Origin: Tessaracoccus sp. SD287
GTDB lineage: Bacteria > Actinomycetota > Actinomycetes > Propionibacteriales > Propionibacteriaceae
Direction: 5' to 3'
DNA: 46,215 nucleotides
Assembly: GCF_017355265.1 (NCBI RefSeq)
Contig: NZ_JADIJQ010000025.1
Location: 1 to 46,215, forward strand
Positions 36,489 to 44,469 of the stretch are shown here, one piece after another. A program made the translations under genes and the position numbers. The notes under the pieces were generated by a model, which saw only the letters and a list, made by a program, of their open reading frames with translations, was not told where the DNA came from and searched no databases. How positions within the stretch are numbered: position 1 is the stretch's first letter; each line of letters starts with the position of its first letter.

Positions 36489-36662
36489 TCACCGCTGGGT
36501 GTTGCGGATCGAGAGTTCTAGACGTGCGTTCTCCCGTGCGGCCTGGTCCCTCGGATGCTTCGCCTGGTGCGCGGACACGTTCCCACGCAGGACAGCGAGC
36601 ACCGCTGCGCGCAGGGAACTCCGGGGTCGCCCGGGGGTGGGAGATGACTGGCGGGAGTCCAT
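36489..36662 (-). CDS. Small basic hypothetical protein with strong ribosome-binding site
   Basis: A 57-residue frame starts at ATG 36662, with GAAGGAGG five bases upstream on the minus strand. The product is polar and basic (MDSRQSSPTPGRPRSSLRAA, then VLAVLRGNVSAHQAKHPRDQ, ending IRNTQR). No family is recognised. It is convergent with the response regulator gene, 36 bp apart. The ribosome-binding site is the main reason for calling it; it could also be the tail of a decayed gene. Confidence 0.4.
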   Translation of the reverse strand: MDSRQSSPTPGRPRSSLRAAVLAVLRGNVSAHQAKHPRDQAARENARLELSIRNTQR

Positions 36663-37101
36663 GTTTCCTCCTTCGTTGAGTGGGATGCCTCCAGACTCCG
36701 CGAGGGACGCAGCCTGCGGATCGGCCGATCGGGTGCATCCCGGTGTCCAGTCGGGCGACGACGATAGCGAGTGAGCATCGTCAGGGCGTCGCGGTGGGCT
36801 GCCAGGATCACAGGAAGCCGGTCCGTCACGGGCGTGTTCGACCGGCCAGAGTTGCGCAGAGACAGAAGCGGCTTCATCATCCACATCGCGTAGCGAGCCT
36901 CGCGAAGGTGCTCCCGATGCCCTGTGGGTTGGAATCCTGGGCGGCGATATGCCTTGCACCCGGCCCTGTGAACATGTCGGGGAAACGGGCCAGTGCGGCC
37001 AACCGCAGGTCACGGAATCGGCTCCCCAGCGTCAGGAGCAAGGATCAGTGACGGGAGGTTCCCAGGTAGACCGGGGGTAGCTCGCGACCAAGCGCGGGTG
37101 G
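36663..37101. other. Region with no recognisable gene
   Basis: Minus-strand frames here carry protein-like pieces (for example RFRDLRLAALARFPDMFTGP and HRDALTMLTRYRRR) interrupted by stops and frame changes. I could not assign them to a family. It looks like old coding sequence that has decayed. Confidence 0.4.
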
Positions 37102-37116
37102 TAGGTTGCACCTGTG
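37102..37116 (+). promoter_or_regulatory. Leaderless promoter signature for the PheS-like leader ORF
   Basis: TAGGTT at 37102-37107 precedes the GTG at 37114 by exactly six bases, the same layout as at rnj, recG, rsmD and ftsY. This supports transcription starting at the leader ORF. Confidence 0.5.
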
Positions 37117-37185
37117 AGTTGGCAGCAGCGATTTCTTGACCCCCGGCCGGGAGACGGCCGCGGGGCCCTTCACGCGCGCCGATAG
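37114..37185 (+). CDS. srmP: 23-codon leader peptide of the PheS-like gene (SrmP-like candidate)
   Basis: GTG 37114 opens a 23-residue frame beginning VSWQQRFLDPRPGDGRG and ending in ARR before TAG 37183. It holds single Trp and Phe (TTT) codons. The frame contains a strong hairpin (37140-37165) whose loop is GGAGA. A leaderless promoter signature points to its start codon, and the next gene starts 76 bp later. I recall database names SrmP (leader peptide) and SrmL (PheS-related mystery ligase) for such a pair but cannot verify the match here. Confidence 0.5.
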   Translation: MSWQQRFLDPRPGDGRGALHARR

Positions 37186-37258
37186 TCGCCGGGAGTCTCC
37201 GCAGGCACGGCCGGGGGAAGCAATGCATCCTTCACGGCCACCCTGAAATCGGAGACTC
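37140..37258 (+). promoter_or_regulatory. Candidate attenuator: competing stems around the PheS-like RBS
   Basis: GAGTCTCCG (37193-37201) is perfectly complementary to CGGAGACTC (37250-37258), which contains the Shine-Dalgarno GGAG seven bases before the ATG. The same GTCTCC (37195-37200) can instead pair with GGAGAC (37150-37155) inside the leader ORF. A separate GC-rich hairpin (37140-37149 with 37155-37165, one bulge) has GGAGA in its loop. Translation of the leader would decide which pairing forms. Confidence 0.5.
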
Positions 37259-37261
37259 ACC

Positions 37262-38377
37262 ATGTCCGCCACATACCTCACACCTGACCAGATTCAGCGG
37301 GCGCTTGCCCTACGCGACCTGACCGACCCCGCCCAAGGCGAGCATGCGATCCAGCAGCTCCTGACCTCGTGCGTATCGGCTCTGCAGGACCGATGGCAGT
37401 GCACCGTCCGATACGTCCGGAATCCGCCCGTGGTCGCGGTCAGTGACAACTACGACCGCCTCGGATACGATCCCGCCGACGTCACTCGAGACCGTCGGTA
37501 CACCCGCTATCTCAGCCCGACCGCCATGCTGCGCAGTCATACCAGTGCTGAGATCCCGACTGCTCTGGAGTCATACTCGGCACGCGCCGGAATCGATGAG
37601 CTCCTCGTGGTCCCTGGCCTGGTCTATCGTCGGGATGCTGTTGATCGCAGCCATGTCGGAGAACCGCACCAGGTCGATCTATGGCGCATCCGCGACGCTC
37701 CCGACATGAACGATGAGGACATGCTCGACATGATCGACCGCCTTGTCGAAGCGGTGCTGCCCGGGGCCGAGTGGATGGTCACCGACACGGTGCATCCGTA
37801 CACCGTCGGCGCTCGCCAGATCGACGTCCGGTTGGGCGGTGAATGGCTCGAGCTGGCCGAATGCGGCCGCATTCATCCCGGTGTTCTGCACAGTGCCGGC
37901 CTCGACCCCGAGCGGTGGTCGGGATTGGCCCTGGGCATGGGTCTCGAACGGGCGTTGATGCTGCGCAAATCCATTCCTGACATCCGATACCTGCGGGCGA
38001 GCGATCCGCGCATCGCTGCCCAGATGCGGCACCTGGATCCGTGGCAGCACGTGTCGCCGTTGCCTCATGCGCGGCGGGATATCTCGGTGGTCGTCGCTGC
38101 AGAGGAGGACGAGGAAACCCTGGGAGACGTGATCCGTACCGCCCTGGGTGATGGTGCTGAGGTCATCGAGTCCGTCGAGATGCTCAGCCGGACTACTCAC
38201 GCGGACCTTCCTGAGGCGGCCCGTGACCGGCTTGGCACTCAGCCTGGCCAGTGCAACGTGCTGCTACGAATCATGCTGCGACCGATCGGTCGCACGTTGA
38301 CCTCGGACGAGGCAAATGAGATCCGCAACGACATCTACCGCGCGGTGCACTGCGGGCCCGTGATGGAACTCGTCTGA
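37262..38377 (+). CDS. srmL: Single-chain PheRS-like protein (PheS-type core plus FDX-ACB domain)
   Basis: The 371-residue protein joins a class II PheS-like catalytic core to a C-terminal ferredoxin-fold anticodon-binding (FDX-ACB) domain (about 266-365), the layout of mitochondrial PheRS. Motif-like segments are MLRSHTSAEIPTAL (89-102), VYRRDAVDRSHVGEPHQVDL (121-140) and GLALGMGLERALML with SIPDIR (221-242). The PheS pocket segment FPFTEPS is HPYTVGA here and the QxE motif is QVD, so specificity may differ from phenylalanine. It lacks the usual N-terminal coiled coil and has no PheT neighbour. Likely a paralogue of unknown role; the srmL symbol rests on memory of a database family and is tentative. 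Confidence 0.75.
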   Translation: MSATYLTPDQIQRALALRDLTDPAQGEHAIQQLLTSCVSALQDRWQCTVRYVRNPPVVAVSDNYDRLGYDPADVTRDRRYTRYLSPTAMLRSHTSAEIPTALESYSARAGIDELLVVPGLVYRRDAVDRSHVGEPHQVDLWRIRDAPDMNDEDMLDMIDRLVEAVLPGAEWMVTDTVHPYTVGARQIDVRLGGEWLELAECGRIHPGVLHSAGLDPERWSGLALGMGLERALMLRKSIPDIRYLRASDPRIAAQMRHLDPWQHVSPLPHARRDISVVVAAEEDEETLGDVIRTALGDGAEVIESVEMLSRTTHADLPEAARDRLGTQPGQCNVLLRIMLRPIGRTLTSDEANEIRNDIYRAVHCGPVMELV

Positions 38378-38402
38378 CGCTGTTTCCCCATGCGGTGGTG
38401 AC

Positions 38403-38427
38403 GGGGCCGGGGCATTGTCACGGCCCC
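38403..38427 (+). terminator. Hairpin after the PheS-like gene
   Basis: GGGGCCG (38403-38409) pairs with CGGCCCC (38421-38427) around an 11-base loop, 26 bp past the stop. No T tract follows. The remaining bases to 38625 hold no gene, but contain small hairpins (GGGACTG-AAA-CAGTCCC near 38554, and CGGG-TCAA-CCCG followed by TTTTT near 38585). Confidence 0.5.
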
Positions 38428-38625
38428 GACTTCCGGCACGTTCGGTCTCAGGGCGGCGACCTCTCCCTTCGACCGCGCTCCATCCAGATTGCAAATCCAG
38501 AGGTCGTACTCTAGGGCGTAGGCAGGCGTTGCGGCGACGTTCTGCGGGACTGAAACAGTCCCTGACCCGGGGAAATGTTCTCTTCGGGTCAACCCGTTTT
38601 TCAATGTACCCAGCGTGAGTAGTAG

Positions 38626-38790
38626 GGCTACTTCGAACGCGGACTGCAGGCCTACGGACGCGAGGGGGAGCCGTGCACGCGCTGCGGGCGGCTGCTCGTC
38701 CGCGAGGCCTTCATGAACCGCAGTTCGTACCGCTGTCCGAACTGCCAGCGTCGGCCCCGCCAACCACGTCCCGCCGCGGCTGCCCACTAG
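38626..38790 (+). pseudogene. Displaced mutM 3'-end remnant
   Basis: The frame encodes the last 54 residues of Fpg, including both zinc-finger Cys pairs ([10 protein letters not shown] and YRCPNCQ), and ends in TAG. A TAG codon lies directly before its first codon and no start is available. It differs from the intact copy by three amino acids (D to E, L to E, L to T) plus silent changes. It is a remnant left when the island brought a new mutM end. Confidence 0.9.
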
Positions 38791-38818
38791 AGTCGAGACC
38801 ATTGTGAGTGAGACCAAC
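38626..38818 (+). repeat. Right boundary repeat of the island
   Basis: This 193-bp segment is the second copy of the 20259-20452 repeat. It runs without a break into gtrA, so it is probably the original chromosomal end of mutM. The sequence immediately before it is unrelated to mutM. Confidence 0.9.
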
Positions 38819-39361
38819 TTCCAGCGCAGCGGCCGCCACCTGCGCCAGTTCATCAAGTTCGGCGTCGTCGGCGGCTCCGGCATCGTGGTCAACCTCGCGG
38901 TGACGGTCGTGCTGAAATGGCTGGTGCCCCACTACCAGGAGCGCGTCTTCGCGATCCCCGCGACCCCCTTCGGCGTGTACTGGTACCACGTGATCGCGGT
39001 CGCCGCCTTCGTGGTGGCCAACACCTGGAACTACCAGCTCAACAGGTCCTGGACATTCCGGGCCACCGCCACCCACACCCCCTGGTGGAGCGGGCTGGGC
39101 TCGTTCATGAGCATTGGCCTGGTCGCCCTCGCCGTCGGGCTGGGCATCCAGACCCTGCTGCTGAAGACCGACTCCCCGCTCTACCTGGGCCGGATCGACT
39201 GGCTGGACGACTCCAACGGTCTGCGCACCAAGCTGTACTGGGCCACCCTGATCCAGATCGGGGTCACCATGCCCATCAACTTCGTCGTCAACAAGCTGTG
39301 GACCTTCCGCTCGGCGCGATTCCGTCGCGCGGTGACGGTGGCAGGCAGTGACGCGGAGTAG
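38804..39361 (+). CDS. GtrA-like membrane protein
   Basis: The 185-residue protein has four hydrophobic segments and the GtrA pattern: FIKFGVVGGSGIVVNLAVTV near residues 17-36, NTWNYQLNRSWTFRA, and TMPINFVVNKLWTFRS near the end. GtrA-like proteins are thought to flip polyprenyl-phosphate-linked sugars for cell-surface glycosylation. GTG 38804 is the only start that keeps the first helix. A TAGAGT hexamer overlapping the mutM remnant's stop (38788-38793) could be its -10 element. smc begins four bases after the stop. Confidence 0.88.
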   Translation: MSETNFQRSGRHLRQFIKFGVVGGSGIVVNLAVTVVLKWLVPHYQERVFAIPATPFGVYWYHVIAVAAFVVANTWNYQLNRSWTFRATATHTPWWSGLGSFMSIGLVALAVGLGIQTLLLKTDSPLYLGRIDWLDDSNGLRTKLYWATLIQIGVTMPINFVVNKLWTFRSARFRRAVTVAGSDAE

Positions 39362-39364
39362 CCG

Positions 39365-42300
39365 GTGTACCTGAAGTCGCTGACCCTGCGCGGGTTCAAG
39401 TCCTTCGCCTCGGCCACCACGATGAACTTCGAGCCCGGGGTGACCTGCATCGTCGGCCCCAACGGGTCGGGCAAGTCCAATGTCGTGGATGCCCTGAGCT
39501 GGGTGATGGGCGAGCAGGGCGCCAAGAGCCTGCGCGGCGGAAAGATGGAGGACGTCATCTTCGCCGGCACCACCGGCCGGGCGCCGCTGGGACGCGCCGA
39601 GGTGGTGCTGACCATCGACAACACCGACGGCGCCCTGCCCATCGACTACACCGAGGTCACCATCACCCGGACCATGTTCCGCAGCGGCGGCTCGGAATAC
39701 CAGATCAATGGCAACCCGGCCCGCCTGCTCGACGTCCAGGAACTGCTCAGTGACTCCGGCATTGGCCGCGAGATGCACGTCATCGTCGGCCAGGGCCAAC
39801 TCGACTCCATCCTGCAGGCCACCCCCGAGATCCGTCGCGGCTTCATCGAGGAGGCCGCCGGGGTGCTGAAGCACCGCAAACGCAAGGAGAAGGCCCAGCG
39901 GAAGCTGGAGTCGACGGCGGCCAACCTGGATCGGCTGAGCGACCTGATCGGCGAGATCCGCCGGCAGCTCAAGCCGCTGGGCAGGCAGGCCGAGGTGGCC
40001 CGCAAGGCGGCCGTGATCGCCGCCGAACTGCGTGACGCCAAGGCCCGGCTGCTCGCCGACGACCTCAGCCAGGCCACCCTGGCGCTCGAGTCCGACCTGG
40101 CCGACGAACGCGCCTTCGCCGCCGCCCGCGCCAAGGCCCAGCACGATCTGGACGCGGCCCGTGCCCGCGAGGTCGAGGCGGAGTCGGCGCTGAGCGCCGC
40201 CCAGCCCAGGGTCAATGCCGCCCAGGAGAACTGGTACGCGCTGGCCGCCCTGGTCGAACGCATCCAGACGACGCGCCAGATCGCCGCCGAGCGGATGCGC
40301 CACGCCGAGCGCCAACCCGAGCTGAACCGGGGAGGACGCGACCCCGAGTCGCTGGAGAAGGAAGCGGCAGAGGTCCGCGAGCAGGAGGCCCTGCTGCGCG
40401 ACGACGTCGCTGCCCGGGCCGAGGAGATGAGCACCGCGACCGCGCTGCGCAGCAGTACCGAGCAGGCACTGGCCACCGCCGAAAAGGCCTACGCGGCACA
40501 ACTGCGCGCCATCGCGGACCGCCGTGAGGGCCTGGCCCGGCTCACCGGTCAGGTGAACTCCCTGAAGTCGCGGCTGGACGCCGGCGCCGACGAGGCAGCG
40601 CGCCTCGAGGCCCGCCGCGCCGACGCCATGGCCCGCGCCGGGGCCGCCACGGCCGAGTTCGCCCGGGTGGAGTCCTCGATGGCCGGTTTCGACGCCGGTG
40701 AGGAGGGCCTGGACGAGGAGTACGAGACGGCATCGGCCCAGGTCAGCGCCCTGGACGAGGCACTGGCCGCCTTGCGCGCCGACGAGGCGGCGCTGTCGCA
40801 GACCCGCGCCGCCCTGGTCTCACGCATCGACGGCCTCAGCATGGGGCTCGAGCGAGCCGACGCCAACTCCTCGCTGCTGGCCGCCTCGGACCGCGTCGAC
40901 GGGCTGCTGGGCCAGGTCGCCGGTCTGCTTCAGGTCGAGCCGGGCTGGCAGGCAGCCGTCGCCGCCGCGCTGGGGCAGGCGACCGACGCCGTCGCCGTCG
41001 CCGATCTCGAGGCCGCGCTGGCCGCCATCAGCCATGTCCGTGCCGAGGACCTGGGTCGTGCCGGGCTGCTGCTCGGCGGCCCTCCGGTCAGCCGCGACGA
41101 CTGGCCGGCCCTGCCCGGCACCGCCGTCTGGGCGCGCGACGTCGTCCGGGCCCCAGCGGAACTCGACGGGGCGCTCACCCGCGCCCTGCACAGGGTGGCC
41201 CTGGTCGACGATCTCGACGCGGCCCGCGCGCTGGTCGACGGGCGACCCGACGTGACGGCCGTCACCCGCGACGGCGACTCGCTGTCCAGTTGGTTCGCCC
41301 AGGCCGGCTCCGGTGGCGGCGCCAGCCTGATCGAGGTGCAGGCCGCCGTCGACGAGGCCCGTGCCCAGTTGGGTGAGTGCGACCACGACCTGGAACGGTT
41401 GCGCTTCGCCGTCGCCGAGAAGAACCACGCCGCCCAGCAGGCCCGACAGCGTGCCGAGGAGGCGCTGACCAGGCTGCACGCCTCGGACGCGGAATGGGCC
41501 GCCCTTTCAGAACGGCTGGGGCAGCTGTCCGAGACGGCCCGCTCCGCCCGCAGCGAGGCCGAACGACTCGAACAGACGGCGCTCGAGGCGACCGCCAAAC
41601 GGCACCAGGACGAGGCGGCGCTGGCCGAACTGCAGCAGCGCCTCGACCTGGCCAGCGACGACGCCGACGTCGTCGAGCCCGACCCGGCCGAACGCGACGA
41701 CCTGGCCCTGGCGGCGCGGACTGCCCGACAGGGCGAGATGGACGCGCGGCTGGCCCTGCGCACCGCCGAGGAACGCGCCCGGGCGTTGGCCGGGCGCGCC
41801 GACTCGCTGCAACGGGCCGCCCAGAACGAACGGGTGCAGCGGGCCAAGGCGCAGGCTCGCGCCGACCAGGTCAGGCGTGAGGCCGAGGCGGCCCGGGCCG
41901 TCCACCTGGCCGCGGTCTGGCTGCTGGAACAGGTCGAGGTCGCCCGGGTGGGCGCCACCGCCGAACGCACCGCCGCCGAACAGCACCGCCAGCTCGCCGA
42001 GGCAGAGCTGGGCGTGGCCAGGCGGACCGCGCGGGAGTCGGCCAGCGCCCTGGAGAAGCTCGTCGAGGGCGCCCACCGCGACGAGATGGCCCGCGTGCAG
42101 CAACGCATGCGCATCGAACAACTGCAGGACAAGGCCATGGACGAGTTGGCCCTGGCGCCCCAGATCCTGCTCGACGAGTACGGTCCCGAGCAGTGGGTAC
42201 CCGTGCTGGTGCACCCCGATGGACGCCCGGTGGCCGCCGACGACGAGGACAAGCCGGAGCCCGTCCCCTACGACCGGGAGGCCCAGCAGAAGCGGCTGCG

Positions 42301-42946
42301 CACCGCCGAGCGCAACCTGCAGGTCCTGGGCCGGGTGAACCCGTTGGCGCTGGAGGAGTTCGACGCGATGCAGGAGCGGCACGCGTTCCTGGCCGAGCAG
42401 TTGGAGGACCTCAACAAGACCCGCAAGGACCTGGTCGACATCATTGCCGAGGTGGACCGCCGGGTCGAGGAGGTCTTCGCACTGGCCTATGCCGACGTCG
42501 AGCAAACCTTTGGGCACGTGTTCTCACGGCTGTTTCCCGGGGGTGAGGGCCGGTTGATCCTGACCGAGCCGGGACAGTGGCTGACCACCGGGGTCGACGT
42601 CGAGGCGCGACCGGCGGGCAAGAAGGTCAAGCGGCTCTCGTTGTTGTCGGGTGGGGAACGTTCTCTGGTGGCCGTCGCCTTCCTGGTCAGCCTGTTCATG
42701 GCCCGCCCCAGCCCGTTCTACATCCTGGACGAGGTCGAGGCTGCCCTGGACGACACCAACCTGGGCCGGCTGCTGGGCATCTACGAGGAGTTGCGCGAAC
42801 GCTCCCAGCTGCTGGTGATCACCCACCAGAAGCGCACCATGGAGATCGCCGACGCGCTGTACGGGGTCACCATGCGTGGTGACGGGGTCTCCACGGTGGT
42901 GTCCCAGCGTCTGCGCGACGAACCGGCAGCGGCCCAGGGCGCCTAG
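39365..42946 (+). CDS. smc: Chromosome segregation protein SMC
   Basis: SMC is the condensin ATPase that organises and segregates the chromosome with ScpA and ScpB. The 1193-residue protein has Walker A IVGPNGSGKSNVVDALSWVM near residue 33, a first long coiled coil rich in Ala, Glu and Arg, a hinge near residues 505-640 (VDGLLGQVAGLLQVEPGW...), a second coiled coil, then the signature LSGGERSLVAVAFL and Walker B FYILDEVEAALDDTN. Length and domain order are complete. GTG 39365 begins VYLKSLTLRGFKSFA. Confidence 0.96.
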   Translation: MYLKSLTLRGFKSFASATTMNFEPGVTCIVGPNGSGKSNVVDALSWVMGEQGAKSLRGGKMEDVIFAGTTGRAPLGRAEVVLTIDNTDGALPIDYTEVTITRTMFRSGGSEYQINGNPARLLDVQELLSDSGIGREMHVIVGQGQLDSILQATPEIRRGFIEEAAGVLKHRKRKEKAQRKLESTAANLDRLSDLIGEIRRQLKPLGRQAEVARKAAVIAAELRDAKARLLADDLSQATLALESDLADERAFAAARAKAQHDLDAARAREVEAESALSAAQPRVNAAQENWYALAALVERIQTTRQIAAERMRHAERQPELNRGGRDPESLEKEAAEVREQEALLRDDVAARAEEMSTATALRSSTEQALATAEKAYAAQLRAIADRREGLARLTGQVNSLKSRLDAGADEAARLEARRADAMARAGAATAEFARVESSMAGFDAGEEGLDEEYETASAQVSALDEALAALRADEAALSQTRAALVSRIDGLSMGLERADANSSLLAASDRVDGLLGQVAGLLQVEPGWQAAVAAALGQATDAVAVADLEAALAAISHVRAEDLGRAGLLLGGPPVSRDDWPALPGTAVWARDVVRAPAELDGALTRALHRVALVDDLDAARALVDGRPDVTAVTRDGDSLSSWFAQAGSGGGASLIEVQAAVDEARAQLGECDHDLERLRFAVAEKNHAAQQARQRAEEALTRLHASDAEWAALSERLGQLSETARSARSEAERLEQTALEATAKRHQDEAALAELQQRLDLASDDADVVEPDPAERDDLALAARTARQGEMDARLALRTAEERARALAGRADSLQRAAQNERVQRAKAQARADQVRREAEAARAVHLAAVWLLEQVEVARVGATAERTAAEQHRQLAEAELGVARRTARESASALEKLVEGAHRDEMARVQQRMRIEQLQDKAMDELALAPQILLDEYGPEQWVPVLVHPDGRPVAADDEDKPEPVPYDREAQQKRLRTAERNLQVLGRVNPLALEEFDAMQERHAFLAEQLEDLNKTRKDLVDIIAEVDRRVEEVFALAYADVEQTFGHVFSRLFPGGEGRLILTEPGQWLTTGVDVEARPAGKKVKRLSLLSGGERSLVAVAFLVSLFMARPSPFYILDEVEAALDDTNLGRLLGIYEELRERSQLLVITHQKRTMEIADALYGVTMRGDGVSTVVSQRLRDEPAAAQGA

Positions 42947-43059
42947 TTCGCTGTTCGCGACACGGCCGTCGCGGCGCGCCCACCTGCTCGTCAATGAGAC
43001 AATGGCTGTCGTAAGGCGCTGCGTGGTGGCGCCTGCGAACCGCATCGGAAGGAAGTGCC

Positions 43060-43287
43060 ATGCCCTCAGTCGTCGTGGCCATGATCATCATCGTGGGTCT
43101 TGCTGTCGCCGTCGCCGCCGTCGTGGCCATTGGCATGCGCGGCAAGATGAGCGACCGCAACCCCGCGGTTGCCGAACGTCTCGGCATGGTGGCCAAGCAC
43201 CTCAACGGTGACGCGGACGCTCCCGAATCGTTGGTCCAGTTCTACGAGGCCAGCAGCCAGCGCGTGCGTCAGGCGGCCAAGCGCTGA
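43060..43287 (+). CDS. Small single-pass membrane protein between smc and ftsY
   Basis: The 75-residue protein has one N-terminal membrane segment (VVVAMIIIVGLAVAVAAVVA) and a polar C-terminal part with ERLGMVAKHLNG and a basic end. No family is recognised. ATG 43060 has GGAAGGAAG upstream. It lies 113 bp after smc and 44 bp before ftsY. Confidence 0.7.
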   Translation: MPSVVVAMIIIVGLAVAVAAVVAIGMRGKMSDRNPAVAERLGMVAKHLNGDADAPESLVQFYEASSQRVRQAAKR

Positions 43288-43319
43288 GGGCTGCTGCATG
43301 GGGTGGGTGTGACTGTGCC

Positions 43320-43334
43320 TAGGATGTTCACGTG
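43320..43334 (+). promoter_or_regulatory. Leaderless promoter signature for ftsY
   Basis: TAGGAT at 43320-43325 precedes GTG 43332 by exactly six bases, with no Shine-Dalgarno sequence between. It matches the signature at rnj, recG and rsmD. Confidence 0.55.
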
Positions 43335-44441
43335 AATTGGGAAATCGTCGCGTGGATCATCATTGGCCTCATGGTCGCCCTGACGGGGGTCGCCTACCTC
43401 GTCGCCAAGTTCGGGCCCAAGGAGCTCGAACAGCAGCCGAAGCCCCAGCTGCCGACCGCCGAACCGGGACCCCCGACCGCACCGGAGGCGCCCGCCGAGA
43501 CCGGCCTCGAGGTCCCGGAGGCTGCCAGTTCGCGGATGGCGCGGCTGCGTCGTCGCCTCGCCAGTTCCAACAACGCCCTGGCCCGCGGCCTGGCCGACCT
43601 GCTGTCGAGCGACCGGATCGACGCCGACACCTGGGACGACTTCGAGGCCACCCTGATCAGCTCCGACCTGGGGGTGGGGCCGGCCACCGAACTGGTCACC
43701 ACCCTGCGCAAGGAGTTGGCGGTCGAGGGCATCTCCGACCCGGCCCGGGCCCGCGAGGTGCTGCGTCGGGAACTGGTGAAGCTGGTCGACCCCGGACTGG
43801 ACCGCAGCCTGGGGCTGACCGGCCAGGACGGACTGCCGGCCGTCGTCCTCGTCGTTGGCGTCAATGGCACCGGCAAGACGACCACCGTCGGCAAGCTCGC
43901 CCGGGTGCTGGTCGCCGAGGGCAAGACCGTGCTGTTGGGTGCGGCCGACACGTTCCGCGCCGCTGCCGCCGAGCAGCTCACCACCTGGGGCGAGCGCGTC
44001 GGCGTCCAGACCGTCCGCGGTCCGGAGGGTTCGGACCCCGCGTCGGTGGCCTTCCAAGCCGTGGAGGCCGGCATCAAGCAGGGGGTGGACGTGGTGATCG
44101 TCGACACCGCCGGACGACTGCACACGAAGACCGGTCTGATGGATGAGCTCGGCAAGGTCAAGCGCGTCATCGCTCGGCTGGCACCGGTCTCGGAGGTGCT
44201 GCTGGTCCTGGACGCCACCACCGGGCAGAACGGCCTGACCCAGGCCCGCATCTTCGGTGACGTCGTTGACGTGTCGGGCATCGTGCTGACCAAGCTCGAC
44301 GGCTCGGCGAAGGGCGGCATTGTCGTCCAGGTGCAGCGCGAGCTCGGGGTGCCGGTGAAACTGATCGGTCTGGGCGAGGGCGTCGACGACCTCGCACCCT
44401 TCGACTCCGAGGGATTCGTCTCCGGCATTCTCGGCGAATAG
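43332..44441 (+). CDS. ftsY: Signal recognition particle receptor FtsY
   Basis: FtsY receives Ffh-ribosome complexes at the membrane. The 369-residue protein has an N-terminal membrane segment (IVAWIIIGLMVALTGVAYLV), a Pro-rich linker, a helical N domain, and the G domain: GVNGTGKTTTVGKLARVL, ADTFRAAAAEQL, VDTAGRLHTKTG, TKLDGSAKGGIV and the closing GVDDLAPFD. The membrane anchor is the actinobacterial form. GTG 43332 appears leaderless. Confidence 0.96.
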   Translation: MNWEIVAWIIIGLMVALTGVAYLVAKFGPKELEQQPKPQLPTAEPGPPTAPEAPAETGLEVPEAASSRMARLRRRLASSNNALARGLADLLSSDRIDADTWDDFEATLISSDLGVGPATELVTTLRKELAVEGISDPARAREVLRRELVKLVDPGLDRSLGLTGQDGLPAVVLVVGVNGTGKTTTVGKLARVLVAEGKTVLLGAADTFRAAAAEQLTTWGERVGVQTVRGPEGSDPASVAFQAVEAGIKQGVDVVIVDTAGRLHTKTGLMDELGKVKRVIARLAPVSEVLLVLDATTGQNGLTQARIFGDVVDVSGIVLTKLDGSAKGGIVVQVQRELGVPVKLIGLGEGVDDLAPFDSEGFVSGILGE

Positions 44442-44469
44442 GGCAGCGGCTGCCCGGCCACGAAGGCAG

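Larger units (their letters stand above)
20259..38818. mobile_element. Accessory island inserted between mutM and gtrA
   Basis: About 18.2 kb of regulators, transporters, small enzymes and gene remnants interrupts the mutM-gtrA-smc order. Both ends carry direct copies of the mutM 3' end. The left copy restores a complete mutM and the right copy is a truncated remnant attached to gtrA. This is the footprint of an element that targets the 3' end of a core gene and brings a replacement end. No integrase, recombinase, relaxase or transposase was recognised inside, so entry by homologous recombination or loss of the integrase are both open. Several pseudogene fragments inside suggest decay and multiple acquisition events. 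Confidence 0.7.

Noticed and set aside
37140-37165. GC-rich hairpin as a rho-independent terminator
   Set aside because: It lies inside the leader ORF and lacks a T tract; more likely part of the regulatory leader structure.
37114-37261. T-box riboswitch ahead of the PheS-like gene
   Set aside because: No recognisable T-box core sequence; the leader ORF with alternative pairings explains the segment better.
38480-38520. tRNA-like look around ATTGCAAATCC near the right end of the island
   Set aside because: The stems needed for a cloverleaf or a tRNA 3' end do not form on either strand, so no tRNA attachment site is claimed.
20453-38625. Integrase, transposase or relaxase gene in the island
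   Set aside because: Frames on both strands were read for recombinase motifs and none was convincing; the short HTH ORF at 23654 is too small to be called one.
38711-40501. Minus-strand frame of about 596 residues opposite smc
   Set aside because: Antisense shadow of SMC and GtrA; no domain pattern or ribosome-binding site.
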